From DASQYE01 sp035940775 (GTDB lineage Bacteria; Acidobacteriota; Blastocatellia; Pyrinomonadales; Pyrinomonadaceae): a stretch of DNA of 64,000 nt. Below are positions 43,722 through 53,621 of this stretch, piece after piece. The stretch's first letter is position 1, and every line of letters begins with the position of its first letter. Where the stretch lies: the NCBI GenBank assembly GCA_035940775.1, contig DASZEN010000028.1, positions 1-64,000 of the forward strand, in the 5' to 3' direction. Below the pieces are notes generated by a model. It worked only from the letters and a program-made list of their open reading frames with translations. It did not search any database and was not told where the DNA came from. The position numbers were made by a program, and so were the translations under genes.

Positions 43722-46700
43722 ATGAAAGAATGTCCAGCTTGTCGACGCTGTTTTCCTGACCACGTCAATCACTGCCCGAACGACGGTGATGCGACCGTGC
43801 ATTCGATTGCGGGCGAGCCGATGCTCGACGGGCGCTATCAATTGGAGCGACGGCTCGGACACGGCGGCATGGGCGTGGTCTTTCAGGCGCGTCACATCTT
43901 TCTCAAAACCGCTCACGCCATCAAGGTGATCCTGCCCGATCTGGTCGGCAACGACCCGATGCTGGTCACGCGCTTTCGCCAGGAGGCGCTGGCGGCCGCC
44001 GCCATTCGCCACCAGAACATCATCGCCGTCACGGACTTCGGAGTGGCGCGCGGCACTATGCCCTTCCTCGTCATGGAGTTCGTCAAGGGCAAATCCCTGC
44101 ACGACATACTGGCCGCCGAGGGGCCGCTCTCGCCCGCCCGCGCTTTAGAGATCATGGCGGCCGTCGGCTCGGGCGTGGCCGCCGCGCACCGTCAGAACAT
44201 AGTTCATCGCGATTTGAAGCCCCTGAATATTATGCTTCAGGACGATATGCCGGTGAACGAGGGCGTCAAGGTTCTGGATTTCGGACTTGCCAAGATCAAG
44301 TCGGGCGAACTGCTCGGCTCGTTCGTTCAGGCGAAGACGAGCGGGCTGATGGGCTCGCCCTTCTACATGGCTCCCGAGCAATGGTCGGATGAGGAGCCGG
44401 ACGTTCGCGCAGACATCTACTCTCTGGGCGTGATCCTTTACCAGATGCTCGGCGGCGACGTGCCCTTCAAGGGCACAGGCATCCCCTCGATCATGAAGAA
44501 ACACCTGACGAGCGCGCCGCCGACGCTCTCTTCGATGGGCGTGAGCGTCGCGCCGCAGATCGAGGCCGTGGTGCGTCATGCGCTCGAAAAGGATGCCGAC
44601 AATCGCCCGCAGACGGTCGAGGCTTTCGTCGCGGAGCTGCGCGACGCCGTGGCCCAGACCTCGGCCTCGCTCGACCGCACCTACGTCGGGACGGTCGGCG
44701 TGCAGTCGGAGACCATCATCACCACCACGCCGTCGCGCCCGGCCATCTCCAGACCTCCGCAACATCATCAGGAGACGACCCTAAGCATTCGCACGTCGCC
44801 CGCCTACTCGCGCGTCTATATCAATAACGTCTCCGTTGGCAAGAGCGATGGCTCGGGCCAACTGGTCGTTCAGGAAATCCAGCGCGGCGTGCATCGCGTG
44901 CGCGTCGTCCATGACGGCTACGCCGAGTGGGAGGGCCAGATAGAGTGCGACGGCGGCGAGTGTCGCGTCGATGCCGAGCTGCAAAGCCTGATGCAGACGA
45001 GTTTGCCGCAGTTGTCGGGCGATCAACTGGCGGGCACGATCACGGGCGCGCCCGACCAGATGCCGACCTCCTCGCACTCCATCGAAGCGCAGCGCTTACG
45101 CGCGCAGGCCGCAGCGCTCGAAGAGAAAGCGCGCCAGGAAGAGGCCGCGCGGCGTGAGCAGGAGCGCCGCGAGCAGGAGCGGCGCGAGATGGAAGAGCGC
45201 GACCGCATCGCTCGCGAGGAGATCGCGCGCGAAGAGGAAGCGTGCCGCGTCGCCGAAGAGGAACGCCTTCGCCTCGAAGCCGAAGAGCGCCGGAAGGCCG
45301 AGGAAGAGGAGCGACAGCGCGCCGCAGAGGCCGAACGTCTGCGGGTTGAAGAGGCCGAGCGTTTGCGCGCCGAAGCCGAAGCCGCGCGTAAACAGGCGGA
45401 AGCTGAAGCGCAAGAGCGTAAGCGACTGGAAGAAGAGCGAAAGCGGGCCGAGGCCGAAGCACGCGAACGCGCCGAAGAGGAGAAGCGCCAGCGCGCCGAA
45501 GAGGAGGCCGCCCGCCGCAAGGCCGAAGAGGCGGCATCGCAAAAGCGCGCCGAGGAGGAGAAGCTCCTGCGTGCCGAGGCCGAGGCCGCGCGCAGGCGCG
45601 CCGAAGAGGAATCCGTCGCGCGCAAGGCCGCCGAAGAAGAGGCCGCTCGATTGCGCGCCGAGCAGGCGACACGCAAGAAGGCGGACGAAGAGAGAGATCG
45701 CAAGCGCGCCGAAGAGGAACGCCTGCGCGCCGAGGAAGCAGACCGTCTTCGCGCCGAAGCGGAGGCCGCACGCAAGCAAGCGATAGCGGAAGCGCAAGAG
45801 CGCAAGCGCATCGAAGAGGAGCGAAAGCGGGTTGAAGCCGAAACGCAGCGTCGCATTGAAGAGGAACGAAAGCGCGCCGAGGCCGAAGCGCAGCGTCGTC
45901 TCGAAGAAGAGCGCCAGCGTTTAGAGAAAGAGAGGCTTGAGCGCGAGGAGAGGGAACGCGCCTCGGCTGCGGAGCGCGAACGTCTCGCGCGCGAGCTGAA
46001 AGAGCGTGACGAACAGATGGCGCGCATGGCCGCGACCAGCATCGCGCCCGATATGGACGCCACCCAGCAACAGCGGCGCGGCGTCGTCACCCAGCAGATG
46101 GGAGAAAACAGCCTCTCCGACGCCACCGTAGTGCCCTCCTGGCAGCAGCAACAGCAGCAGCAGAGCCACCCCGGCCTGCATCAATCGGTCGCGCCGCCCT
46201 ACGCTCCGGCAGAGGCTAAGAAGTCTTCGATGCCGATAATGCTGATTGCGGCGGTGCTCGCGCTGGTCGTCGCGGGCGGCGGCATCGGCGCCTATTTCAT
46301 GCTCAGCTCCAAGCCCGCCGCCAGCGATCAGACGACACTGAAGACAGACCCGTCCAAGACCGGCGGTGGGACGAACAACTCGGATCAGAAGAGCCCCAGG
46401 GCAGAGATGATCGCCATTCCCGGCGGGACATTCCAGATGGGACGCAGCGACGGCCCCGCCCAGGAAGCTCCCGCTCATTCGGTCACCGTCAGTGATTTCC
46501 TGATGGATAAGACGGAAGTCACCAATGCCGAATACGCCGAGTTCGTCAACGAGACCAAGCGGACTCCGCCGAGCCATTGGCCCGAAGGCAAAGTACTTGC
46601 AGGGCAGGAGCAGTGGCCCGTCAATAACGTCTCGCTGGATGATGCCAAGGCGTTTGCCGCCTGGCGCTCAAAGAGAGATGGCGTAACGTACAGGTTGCCG

Positions 46701-47087
46701 ACGGAAGAGGAATGGGAGTACGCGGCCCGAAACGGCGATCAGGGTAATCTATACCCGTGGGGAAACTCCTGGGCCAACGACAGCGCTATCGTCAAAGCGG
46801 TTTCGCCGCAGAGCGTGGGCACCATGCCGAACGGGAAAAATCGTTGGGGAGTACTGGATTTGATCGGCAACATCTGGGAGTGGACATCGTCGAAGGCTTC
46901 GATCTATCCAGGTAACGGAAGGCTGTCGGTTCCGGATCAGGACAAGGACTCGTATGTGATGCGAGGCGGGTCATACGCGAGCGAGCCTTCGGGAGAGCGC
47001 GCGATCACGGCGACGTTCCGCGACTGGGTTCCGGCGGCGACGAAGCATCCGACTCTGGGCTTCCGACTCGTGCGTGCCGGTTCCTGA
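43722..47087 (+). CDS. Membrane Ser/Thr protein kinase with long coiled coil and SUMF1-like domain
   Basis: An 1121-aa transmembrane protein. Residues 1-30 hold a zinc-ribbon-like C4xxC7...C18 with CPNDG. The kinase domain (about 38-315) has an intact ATP loop GHGGMG (46-51), K68, HRDLKPLN around D164 and DFG at 186-188, so it should be active. A PEGA-like domain follows at about 350-425. Residues 456-768 form an Arg/Glu/Ala-rich helix of more than 300 residues, then a Gln-rich linker, a membrane segment at 837-861 and an extracytoplasmic SUMF1/FGE-like domain at about 893-1121 (GGTFQMG, PVNNVSLDDA, RLPTEEEWEYAAR, GNIWEWTS, RGGSY, LGFRLVR). The region that carries catalytic cysteines in true formylglycine-generating enzymes has none, suggesting a sensor or binding role. 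Confidence 0.92.
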   Translation: MKECPACRRCFPDHVNHCPNDGDATVHSIAGEPMLDGRYQLERRLGHGGMGVVFQARHIFLKTAHAIKVILPDLVGNDPMLVTRFRQEALAAAAIRHQNIIAVTDFGVARGTMPFLVMEFVKGKSLHDILAAEGPLSPARALEIMAAVGSGVAAAHRQNIVHRDLKPLNIMLQDDMPVNEGVKVLDFGLAKIKSGELLGSFVQAKTSGLMGSPFYMAPEQWSDEEPDVRADIYSLGVILYQMLGGDVPFKGTGIPSIMKKHLTSAPPTLSSMGVSVAPQIEAVVRHALEKDADNRPQTVEAFVAELRDAVAQTSASLDRTYVGTVGVQSETIITTTPSRPAISRPPQHHQETTLSIRTSPAYSRVYINNVSVGKSDGSGQLVVQEIQRGVHRVRVVHDGYAEWEGQIECDGGECRVDAELQSLMQTSLPQLSGDQLAGTITGAPDQMPTSSHSIEAQRLRAQAAALEEKARQEEAARREQERREQERREMEERDRIAREEIAREEEACRVAEEERLRLEAEERRKAEEEERQRAAEAERLRVEEAERLRAEAEAARKQAEAEAQERKRLEEERKRAEAEARERAEEEKRQRAEEEAARRKAEEAASQKRAEEEKLLRAEAEAARRRAEEESVARKAAEEEAARLRAEQATRKKADEERDRKRAEEERLRAEEADRLRAEAEAARKQAIAEAQERKRIEEERKRVEAETQRRIEEERKRAEAEAQRRLEEERQRLEKERLEREERERASAAERERLARELKERDEQMARMAATSIAPDMDATQQQRRGVVTQQMGENSLSDATVVPSWQQQQQQQSHPGLHQSVAPPYAPAEAKKSSMPIMLIAAVLALVVAGGGIGAYFMLSSKPAASDQTTLKTDPSKTGGGTNNSDQKSPRAEMIAIPGGTFQMGRSDGPAQEAPAHSVTVSDFLMDKTEVTNAEYAEFVNETKRTPPSHWPEGKVLAGQEQWPVNNVSLDDAKAFAAWRSKRDGVTYRLPTEEEWEYAARNGDQGNLYPWGNSWANDSAIVKAVSPQSVGTMPNGKNRWGVLDLIGNIWEWTSSKASIYPGNGRLSVPDQDKDSYVMRGGSYASEPSGERAITATFRDWVPAATKHPTLGFRLVRAGS

Positions 47088-47385
47088 AGGAAGTAATGAA
47101 CTGAAGCCGCGGCGCGCCCGCGCTCGGAGACTGAAGTCGCCGGTCGGGCGTCGGTTCATCTTTACGGCAGATATATTCACGTTGTCGCGCGCCGTCGTCC
47201 GTGACGCTCTCTGCCCGCCACGCCTCAAGAGCTTTGTCTCAATGCGCGAGCCAGCCCGCGCCGCCGCCTCTGCGGACGCAATTCCTTCGGACTCGACGAG
47301 CGGCGTGCATCGAGAAGCGGCGACCGACGCAGAGGCCAAAGCGGCCGCCCGTTAGAAGTAATATGGTTTGATGAGAGGGAAAGCG
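47088..47385. other. Intergenic stretch before the TPR gene
   Basis: About 300 bases with no supported gene; an open frame at 47074-47355 is Arg/Ala-rich, overlaps the kinase 3' end and has no ribosome binding site. GAGAGGG just before 47386 marks the TPR gene start. No promoter was identified. Confidence 0.4.
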
Positions 47386-48687
47386 ATGAAACCCTACACT
47401 TTTTGGCGCTCCTGCTCCTTGAGCATCGCGCTCGTAATCGGCGCGATGCTCACGACACCGCTGGCGCGCGCGCAGGATGTGGGCGGCGACCTGGGCGGAG
47501 CGGCGGGCATCTTCAGACCGAAGAACCCCGAGACGACGAGCAAACGGCGTGCGCCGGGGATTAAGCCGCCGACTAACAAGCCGCCCGCGACGACCGCGGC
47601 CCGGCGGCCCGGCGGCGGCGGTGGCGGTGGCGGCGGACGACCTGCGGGTTCGGCTGCTTCGGCTGCGGCTCTGGAAGAGCGAGTCGAGGATGCGCTCGAC
47701 GAGGGCAACGAGGCGCGCGACGCGCGTCGTTACTCGGAGGCCGAGCGGCTCTATCGCGGCGCTTTACAGATGAAGGCGCGTGAATGGCGCGCCGCCTACG
47801 CGCTCGGCAATATTTATACGGATCAGCAGCGTTGGGAAGAGGCGGAGAAATCCTACCGTCAGGCCGTAGAATGGAACGTACTGTCGGCCGATGCGCAGCT
47901 CGCCCTCAGCTTCGTGCTCGTTCAGCCCCGCACGGGCGGCAATAATGCCAAGCGGCTGGCCGATGCCGAACAGGCCGCGCGCCGCGCCATCCAGCTTCAA
48001 GCGTCGAACCCGATTGCCTATGACCGTCTTGGCGCGGCGCTCGAAGCGCGCGGCGTATTGACGGGCGACACCGAAGCGGCTTACCGTCGTGCCGTCGAGC
48101 TTGACCCGCAATCGGCAATCGCGCACGTACACCTGGGCCACCTTTTAAGAAAGATGAGCCGCGCGAGCGAGGCCGATCCGTTTTACCAGCGCGCGATAGA
48201 GCTGGCGCGCGATGCGCCGACGCTCGTCCTGATCGCCGAGACCTTGCAGACCGAGAATCGCTTCGATGATTCCGAGCCGCTGCTGCGCCGCGCGCTCGAA
48301 ATGGATGCGCGTAACCCGAGCGCGAACTACTTTCTGGGTCGCTCGCTCGTTTTGAAGAAGCGCTACGCGGAGGCCGAGCCGCTCCTGAAGGCGACCATAG
48401 AGGTGAGCCCGCGCAGCTTCGCGCCCTACTACGTGCTCGGCTCGGCCTACCTGAGAGCCGAGCGCCTGGAAGACGCCGAGGCCATTCTCAATCGCGCCGC
48501 CGAGTTTGCATCCACCGGAGACCGTAAGCTGTTGGCAGGCTCTTACGGTTTGAGCGGCGTCGGCGACGCTTACATCAAAGCCGGACGCGCGAAGGATGCC
48601 GTGCGCGCCTACCAGCGCGCCGTCGCACTCGACCCGGCTAATACGGAACTGCAAAGCAAGCTGGCCGACGCCAAAACGAAGGGATGA
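47386..48687 (+). CDS. Secreted tetratricopeptide repeat protein
   Basis: A 433-aa exported protein. I start it at 47386 (MKPYTFWRS) behind GAGAGGG; ATG and TTG codons at 47371 and 47368 precede the ribosome binding site. A signal peptide ends near ARAQ. A Pro/Gly-rich linker includes a run of nine Gly (about residues 78-86). Then about eight or nine TPR units follow, with the usual pattern (ARRYSEAERLYRGALQMKAR, YALGNIYTDQQRWEEAEKSYR, GRAKDAVRAYQRAVALDPAN). It probably acts as a protein-binding scaffold in the periplasm or at the envelope. It lies between the kinase gene and the zinc-ribbon gene, in the same direction. Confidence 0.85.
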   Translation: MKPYTFWRSCSLSIALVIGAMLTTPLARAQDVGGDLGGAAGIFRPKNPETTSKRRAPGIKPPTNKPPATTAARRPGGGGGGGGGRPAGSAASAAALEERVEDALDEGNEARDARRYSEAERLYRGALQMKAREWRAAYALGNIYTDQQRWEEAEKSYRQAVEWNVLSADAQLALSFVLVQPRTGGNNAKRLADAEQAARRAIQLQASNPIAYDRLGAALEARGVLTGDTEAAYRRAVELDPQSAIAHVHLGHLLRKMSRASEADPFYQRAIELARDAPTLVLIAETLQTENRFDDSEPLLRRALEMDARNPSANYFLGRSLVLKKRYAEAEPLLKATIEVSPRSFAPYYVLGSAYLRAERLEDAEAILNRAAEFASTGDRKLLAGSYGLSGVGDAYIKAGRAKDAVRAYQRAVALDPANTELQSKLADAKTKG

Positions 48688-48799
48688 ACGAAGGGATGAA
48701 GGCTGAGGGCGGAGGGATGAGGGATAAAAGAGGCTGAGTGACGGATTCACTCTCGTAGTGATTCAGTCATTCATCCCTGCGGCCCTCGTCCCTTCGTTC
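48675..48799. repeat. Dispersed extragenic palindrome, copy 2
   Basis: The 5' arm begins with AACGAAGGGATG twice in a row, overlapping the TPR gene stop codon, and continues through CGGAGGGATGA. The 3' arm reads CATTCATCCCTGCGGCCCTC and ends CCTTCGTTC. A central hairpin with 11 of 13 pairs (around GATTCACT/AGTGATTC) caps the structure. Related to the copies at 16650-16723 and 56803-56927. Confidence 0.65.
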
Positions 48800-48821
48800 C
48801 GCCCTTCGAGGACGAACCATT

Positions 48822-50003
48822 ATGCAGCGATGCCAGAAATGCGGGCGCACTTACCAGGACGATAAACAGAAGTTTTGCACCTTCGACGGCGGACGCCTCG
48901 AAGGCGCTTCCGGTTCTGAGAGCGCGCCCACAGTTATTGATCTGAACCAGACCTTGCAGTCGAACCTGCCTCCGGGGCCGGGCTCGACCGCGCCCATCGT
49001 TCCGCCCGATCTCAACAGGACTATCGCCGGGGGGCCGCCCACACCGACCTCCGAATTTCAGACGCAACCGACGGGGCCGACGAACGGGCCGACCTCGTCG
49101 CCCTTGCCGACCGTCTCGGCGTCCCTGCCCGCGACCCCCTCAGCGCCGCTAATGCCGCCGCCGCCACAGCAGCCGCAGTCGCAGCCATTGGCCCAAGCGG
49201 CTGCTCAACCTGCGAAGAAGTCCAGCAAGCTGCCTTGGATTTTGGGTGGGATCGCGGCGCTCCTGTTGCTCGCTCTGGGCGCGGGAGGCGTCCTCGTCTG
49301 GTTTGTGACCACCAAATCGCAGAAGCCCGGCGGCGGCACGGCCATCAATAGCGGCGCGGACAACAACGCTAATTCAAGCGCGAATGCCAACGACAAAGCG
49401 ACGACCGCCAACACGAGCCCGAGCCCCACACTGACGCCGCCGCCCAACGCGACGCAGTTCGTCAACACTCGCCGTAATTTGAACGCATTGCTCACGGAGC
49501 ATTACGCGGATTTCTCATTCTATTATCCGAGGACGTGGGAGCTGGACACGAAAGCCGGGAGCGAGGGCTCCAGCAACTTCGTCAAGGTCGAGAGAAGGCT
49601 GCCTCCCGATTATACGCAGGAGAACTTCGCCGTCGGTTACTACGAGAGCCACGGCACGGTCGACGCCGACCGTCCGATCTTCCCGAGCCTCGTCAAGTCT
49701 TTCGATTCAAAGTTCAACTCCAGCTTTCCCGAATACCGGAAAATTTCCGAGGGCGAGACCAGCATCAATTCGATCAGCGGTTACGAGTTCCGCTTCCAGA
49801 GCGTCTCGCGCGGAACGGAGAAGGGCGACATCACCATCTGGGGGCGCATAGTCCTGCTGCCTCCGGGCGTCGAAGGCGATAAGCGCGGAGTGACGTTGTT
49901 GATGCTGGCGACCTCAGTCGCGCCGGAGTTGAAGAGCATAGATGATGTCGGCGTGCGTGGCGAATTGCCCGTGATCTTAAACTCATTCAAGCTGGGCCAA
50001 TGA
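48822..50003 (+). CDS. Zinc-ribbon membrane protein of unknown function
   Basis: A 393-aa protein with an N-terminal zinc ribbon (C4xxC7, then FC19TFDGG), a Pro/Thr/Gln-rich linker, a single membrane segment at about 136-161 (LPWILGGIAALLLLALGAGG) and a Ser/Asn/Thr-rich linker. The extracytoplasmic domain of about 165 residues (YADFSFYYPRTWELD, ENFAVGYYESHGTVD, SINSISGYEFRFQSV) has a beta-rich pattern with a final LPVILNSFKL. That pattern recalls the PsbP-like/DUF1795 type; this is a weak resemblance. Its front part resembles those of the kinase at 43722 and the beta-helix protein at 55341. Confidence 0.75.
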   Translation: MQRCQKCGRTYQDDKQKFCTFDGGRLEGASGSESAPTVIDLNQTLQSNLPPGPGSTAPIVPPDLNRTIAGGPPTPTSEFQTQPTGPTNGPTSSPLPTVSASLPATPSAPLMPPPPQQPQSQPLAQAAAQPAKKSSKLPWILGGIAALLLLALGAGGVLVWFVTTKSQKPGGGTAINSGADNNANSSANANDKATTANTSPSPTLTPPPNATQFVNTRRNLNALLTEHYADFSFYYPRTWELDTKAGSEGSSNFVKVERRLPPDYTQENFAVGYYESHGTVDADRPIFPSLVKSFDSKFNSSFPEYRKISEGETSINSISGYEFRFQSVSRGTEKGDITIWGRIVLLPPGVEGDKRGVTLLMLATSVAPELKSIDDVGVRGELPVILNSFKLGQ

Positions 50004-50148
50004 GCCGGAGCGCACCCGTGAAGTATGAGCGCTGGCGGGCTCTCGAAAGCTTAAGGTTTCAAAAGCTTCGGGCTTTGAGTTCTGCCGACGAGCCCTTCGA
50101 CTCGAAACCGTAAAACCCGAAACCCAAAAACATCTAAGGTAGAGTCCC

Positions 50149-53100
50149 ATGAAGATAGTTCTAGCAGAAGAGAGCAACGGGCAACAGAAGCCCGAACGCT
50201 CATACGAACGCCCCGTCGTAAAAATCGGACGCGATCCGGCAGAGTGCCAGGTCGTCTTCAACCAGACGGAATGGCCCATGGTCTCGCGCCGTCACGCCGA
50301 GATTCGCTTAAAGGACGGGCGCTATCTGCTCGTCGATACCAATTCGAGCTTCGGCACTTTTCTTGACGGCCAGCGCATCGCCGAGCCCGCGGAGTTGCGC
50401 CAGGGCGCGCGCGCGCAGTTCGGCGCGGGCGGCCCCGTCATGCTCATCGTGCGCATCGAGCGGGAGCAGTCCAAACCCGCTCCCGTCGACTTTGCGGATA
50501 TGGAGACGCGGCGCGACATGATGACGGAAGAGCGTCCCGCCGCGCCGACGCCCATTCCCACAACATCTCCTGCACCGCCAGCAGCCCCGAAGGCCGCTAC
50601 ACCGCAACAGCCGCCGCAGCCGCCGCCGCCCGTCGCGCAGCAGCAGCAGCAGCCCGCCGCTCCCGTTGCCGCACAACCACCGCCGTCGCCTCCTCCTCAG
50701 CGAAGCGCAGCCCCTCCTGCGCCGTCGCAGCCAGCCTTCATAGAGATAGTACGCAGCGCGACCGGCCAGCTCGAACGCATACAGGTCACGAAGGATGTGA
50801 TGATGCTCGGACGCGACCCGGCGACCGACGTGGCGATAGAGGCATCGGCTGCCGTCGTCTCGCGTCGTCACGCCGAGGTGCAACGCCGCGACGGCCAGTT
50901 CGTTCTGGTCGATAAAGGCAGCTTCAACGGCACGCTCCTTAACGACCAGCGCATCACCACGCCGACGCCTCTCTATGACGGAGACCGCATCCAGCTTGGC
51001 ATGGGTGGGCCCATACTGCGCTTCGTCGCTCCGTCGCATCCGGCCCCGGCCGGAGCGCAGCACGCCGGGCAGCGCGCCCTCGCCGGGGCGGGTGCACCGG
51101 CCGTCGCACCCGTCGCGCCCGTTTCGGGGCCGCTCGCCGAGGTCGCCGGGATGCACACGATGGTCGTCAAGTCCGGCTCCGGCTCCCTGCAACAGCAGAA
51201 GCCAGCCATCGGCGCGGGCGGTGGCGTCGCGGGCCAGCCGCAGTTGCTGATGCAGCTCGGCTTCAACGGCAAGCAGCAGCTCACCATAGGCCGCGCGCCC
51301 GACAACGATATTCACCTTGACGGATTGCAAATCTCCAACCATCACGCGCGGCTGCTGAACGCCTCGGGCCAGATCATCATAGAGGATGTCGGCTCGACCA
51401 ATGGCGTCTACGTCAACGGCGCGCGCATCACGGGGCGTCGCCCCGTCCAGAACCGCGATATTGTGCAGGTCGGCCCGTTCGTCTTGCAGGCAGACCCGCA
51501 GCGCGGCGTCGCCATCTTCGACACCCGCTCGAAGACGCGCATCGATGTCATAGACATCACCAAAGAGGTCTCGAACCGTTCGGGCGGCGGGATGATTAAG
51601 CTCCTGGATGATGTCGACCTGACGATTCAGCCCAACGAGTTCGTCGGCCTCCTGGGCCCATCGGGCGCGGGCAAATCGACGCTCATGGATTCGATGAACG
51701 GCATGCGGCCCGCCACGGCCGGACACGTGCTGATTAATAATCTAGACCTCTACCAGCACCTGGATTCCCTCAAACAGTCAATCGGTTATGTCCCGCAGGA
51801 CGACATCATTCACCGCGAGCTGACCGTCTACCGCACGCTCTATTACGTCGCCCGCCTCAGGCTTTCTCGCGACGTGTCGACGCAGGAGATAGACCAGATC
51901 GTGGGCGAGGTGATGGACGTGACGGGACTTTCGGAGCGCAGGGACGTGCCGGTGGGCCAACTCTCCGGCGGACAGCGCAAGCGCGTCTCCATCGCCGTCG
52001 AGCTGATTACCAAGCCCTCGGTCATCTTCCTGGACGAGCCGACTTCGGGGCTCGACCCGGCGACCGAAGAGAAGATCATGAAGCTGTTCCGGCAGATCGC
52101 GGAATCGGGCCGAACCGTCATCCTGACGACGCACGCGATGGAGAACGTCAAGCTCTTCGACAAGATCGTCGTCATGATGAGGGGCAAGCTGGTCTTCTAC
52201 GGTGCGCCGCAGGAGGCGCTCGCGCACGTTCAGGCCGACAGCTTCAAAGACCTCTACGACAAGCTGGAAGCCCCCATCGAAGATCAGATCGCGAAGCTGC
52301 CCCCTTTGCCGCCCAATGCGACCAAGGAGCAGAAGTCCGCATTCAAAAAGCAGAAGGAGCAGATCGCCGAGGCGGTCGCCGAGGAATGGAAGCGGCGCTT
52401 TCAACGCACGCCGCAATACCAGCGCAATATCGTGCAGCCCCTGAGCGGCCTGCGGCGTGACCAGCAGGTGGTGGCGCCCGTCAAGCGGCGTCCGACCGTG
52501 ACGGATGCGCTGCGCCAGTGGGCGACGCTCGCGCGCCGCTACATGGAGGTGCTCGGGCGCGACCGCTTCAATCTTCTGATCCTGTTCGGACAAGCCCCAA
52601 TCGTGGCCTTTCTTCTTTATCTGGTGGTGGGCCGCGACGTTCCGCGCGACTTTCCGTTCTTCGTGCTCGCGCTCGTCGCCGTCTGGTTCGGCACTTCGGT
52701 CGCGGCGCGCGAGATCATACGCGAGCGCGCCGTCTATAATCGCGAGCGCATGGTCAACCTCGGGCTTCTGCCCTACGTCGGCTCAAAACTCTTCGTGCTC
52801 TCGATGATCGTCGGCGTACAGTGCGTCCTGCTCTTCGGGACGATCAAGCTCTTTGACCTCGCCGGGATGATGAAGTTTCAGGGTTTATGGGTGGGCATCC
52901 CGCAGTTGATAATCATGATTATGACGGGAATCGTCGGCATCGCGCTCGGCCTCTTCGTCTCGGCCGTGGTCAAGACATCCGAGATGGCGACGAGCCTCGT
53001 GCCGCTCATACTGATTCCGCAGATCCTCTTCTCGGGACTCGTCGGCGTGCCGCAGGGCACCTCGAAGCTCGTCGGCCTGATTATGCCTGCGACCTGGTCT

Positions 53101-53538
53101 TTCGACGAGATGAAACGCCTGTCGGGACTCGATACGCTGCGCGAGGAGGGCTCGGAGAAGGCCGGGACGAACGAGGGGCGCGGCCTCTACAAACACGTAG
53201 AGGACTTGAACGACGAGAACATCACGCGCGCGCGCCGCGACATAGAAAACTACAAGAAGACGGCCGAGGATAATCAGGCCGACTTCGAGAAGAAGATGAA
53301 CGATTTCGTCGCCAGGTTGAAGCAGGGCGATACGTCGGCCGTTCAGCCCGAAGCGCCGAAACTCGGCGACGCACCGACCGTGCCCGAGGCCGAGAGGATA
53401 CCCGACGATCTGAGCAACTACGTGGACTTTCTGCACCCGTGGGGCCATATCCTTTTGAACCCCATCGTGCTCCTGATAATGTTCTTCGGTCTGATGGTTG
53501 CGACCATCATGGCGCTCAGATCGCAGGACATCGGGTGA
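50149..53538 (+). CDS. Triple-FHA ABC transporter, ABC-2 (ABCG) type
   Basis: A 1129-aa half-transporter. Three FHA domains bind phosphothreonine peptides: FHA1 at about 15-100 (KIGRDP, SRRHAEI, SSFGTFLDG), FHA2 at about 215-290 (MLGRDPATDV, SRRHAEV, SFNGTLLN) and FHA3 at about 375-455 (TIGRAPDNDI, SNHHARLL, STNGVYVNG). They are separated by Pro/Gln-rich linkers. The ATPase has Walker A near 503-511 (GPSGAGKST), signature near 605 (LSGGQRKRVSI), Walker B near 625-631 (VIFLDEP) and H-loop (TTHAM). About six C-terminal membrane segments with a large extracytoplasmic loop follow. Substrate is unknown. The nearby Ser/Thr kinase is a natural candidate for making the phospho-ligand. Confidence 0.93.
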   Translation: MKIVLAEESNGQQKPERSYERPVVKIGRDPAECQVVFNQTEWPMVSRRHAEIRLKDGRYLLVDTNSSFGTFLDGQRIAEPAELRQGARAQFGAGGPVMLIVRIEREQSKPAPVDFADMETRRDMMTEERPAAPTPIPTTSPAPPAAPKAATPQQPPQPPPPVAQQQQQPAAPVAAQPPPSPPPQRSAAPPAPSQPAFIEIVRSATGQLERIQVTKDVMMLGRDPATDVAIEASAAVVSRRHAEVQRRDGQFVLVDKGSFNGTLLNDQRITTPTPLYDGDRIQLGMGGPILRFVAPSHPAPAGAQHAGQRALAGAGAPAVAPVAPVSGPLAEVAGMHTMVVKSGSGSLQQQKPAIGAGGGVAGQPQLLMQLGFNGKQQLTIGRAPDNDIHLDGLQISNHHARLLNASGQIIIEDVGSTNGVYVNGARITGRRPVQNRDIVQVGPFVLQADPQRGVAIFDTRSKTRIDVIDITKEVSNRSGGGMIKLLDDVDLTIQPNEFVGLLGPSGAGKSTLMDSMNGMRPATAGHVLINNLDLYQHLDSLKQSIGYVPQDDIIHRELTVYRTLYYVARLRLSRDVSTQEIDQIVGEVMDVTGLSERRDVPVGQLSGGQRKRVSIAVELITKPSVIFLDEPTSGLDPATEEKIMKLFRQIAESGRTVILTTHAMENVKLFDKIVVMMRGKLVFYGAPQEALAHVQADSFKDLYDKLEAPIEDQIAKLPPLPPNATKEQKSAFKKQKEQIAEAVAEEWKRRFQRTPQYQRNIVQPLSGLRRDQQVVAPVKRRPTVTDALRQWATLARRYMEVLGRDRFNLLILFGQAPIVAFLLYLVVGRDVPRDFPFFVLALVAVWFGTSVAAREIIRERAVYNRERMVNLGLLPYVGSKLFVLSMIVGVQCVLLFGTIKLFDLAGMMKFQGLWVGIPQLIIMIMTGIVGIALGLFVSAVVKTSEMATSLVPLILIPQILFSGLVGVPQGTSKLVGLIMPATWSFDEMKRLSGLDTLREEGSEKAGTNEGRGLYKHVEDLNDENITRARRDIENYKKTAEDNQADFEKKMNDFVARLKQGDTSAVQPEAPKLGDAPTVPEAERIPDDLSNYVDFLHPWGHILLNPIVLLIMFFGLMVATIMALRSQDIG

Positions 53539-53585
53539 AGTCCGAAAAGGCTCGAACTCTCGCCCTCGGCTAAAAGCGCTCAAAA

Positions 53586-53621
53586 TTGCAGCCCACGGCG
53601 CGCCGCGTCCGTGGGCTGCAA
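53586..53621 (+). terminator. Hairpin terminator after the FHA-ABC gene
   Basis: A perfect 13-bp stem (TTGCAGCCCACGG at 53586-53598 and its complement at 53609-53621) closes a ten-base GC loop, 48 bp past the stop codon. A short GGTTT follows. Confidence 0.65.

Noticed and set aside
43188..44102. Open frame of 304 codons on the minus strand
   Set aside because: Antisense to the kinase start region and the intergenic leader; no family pattern.
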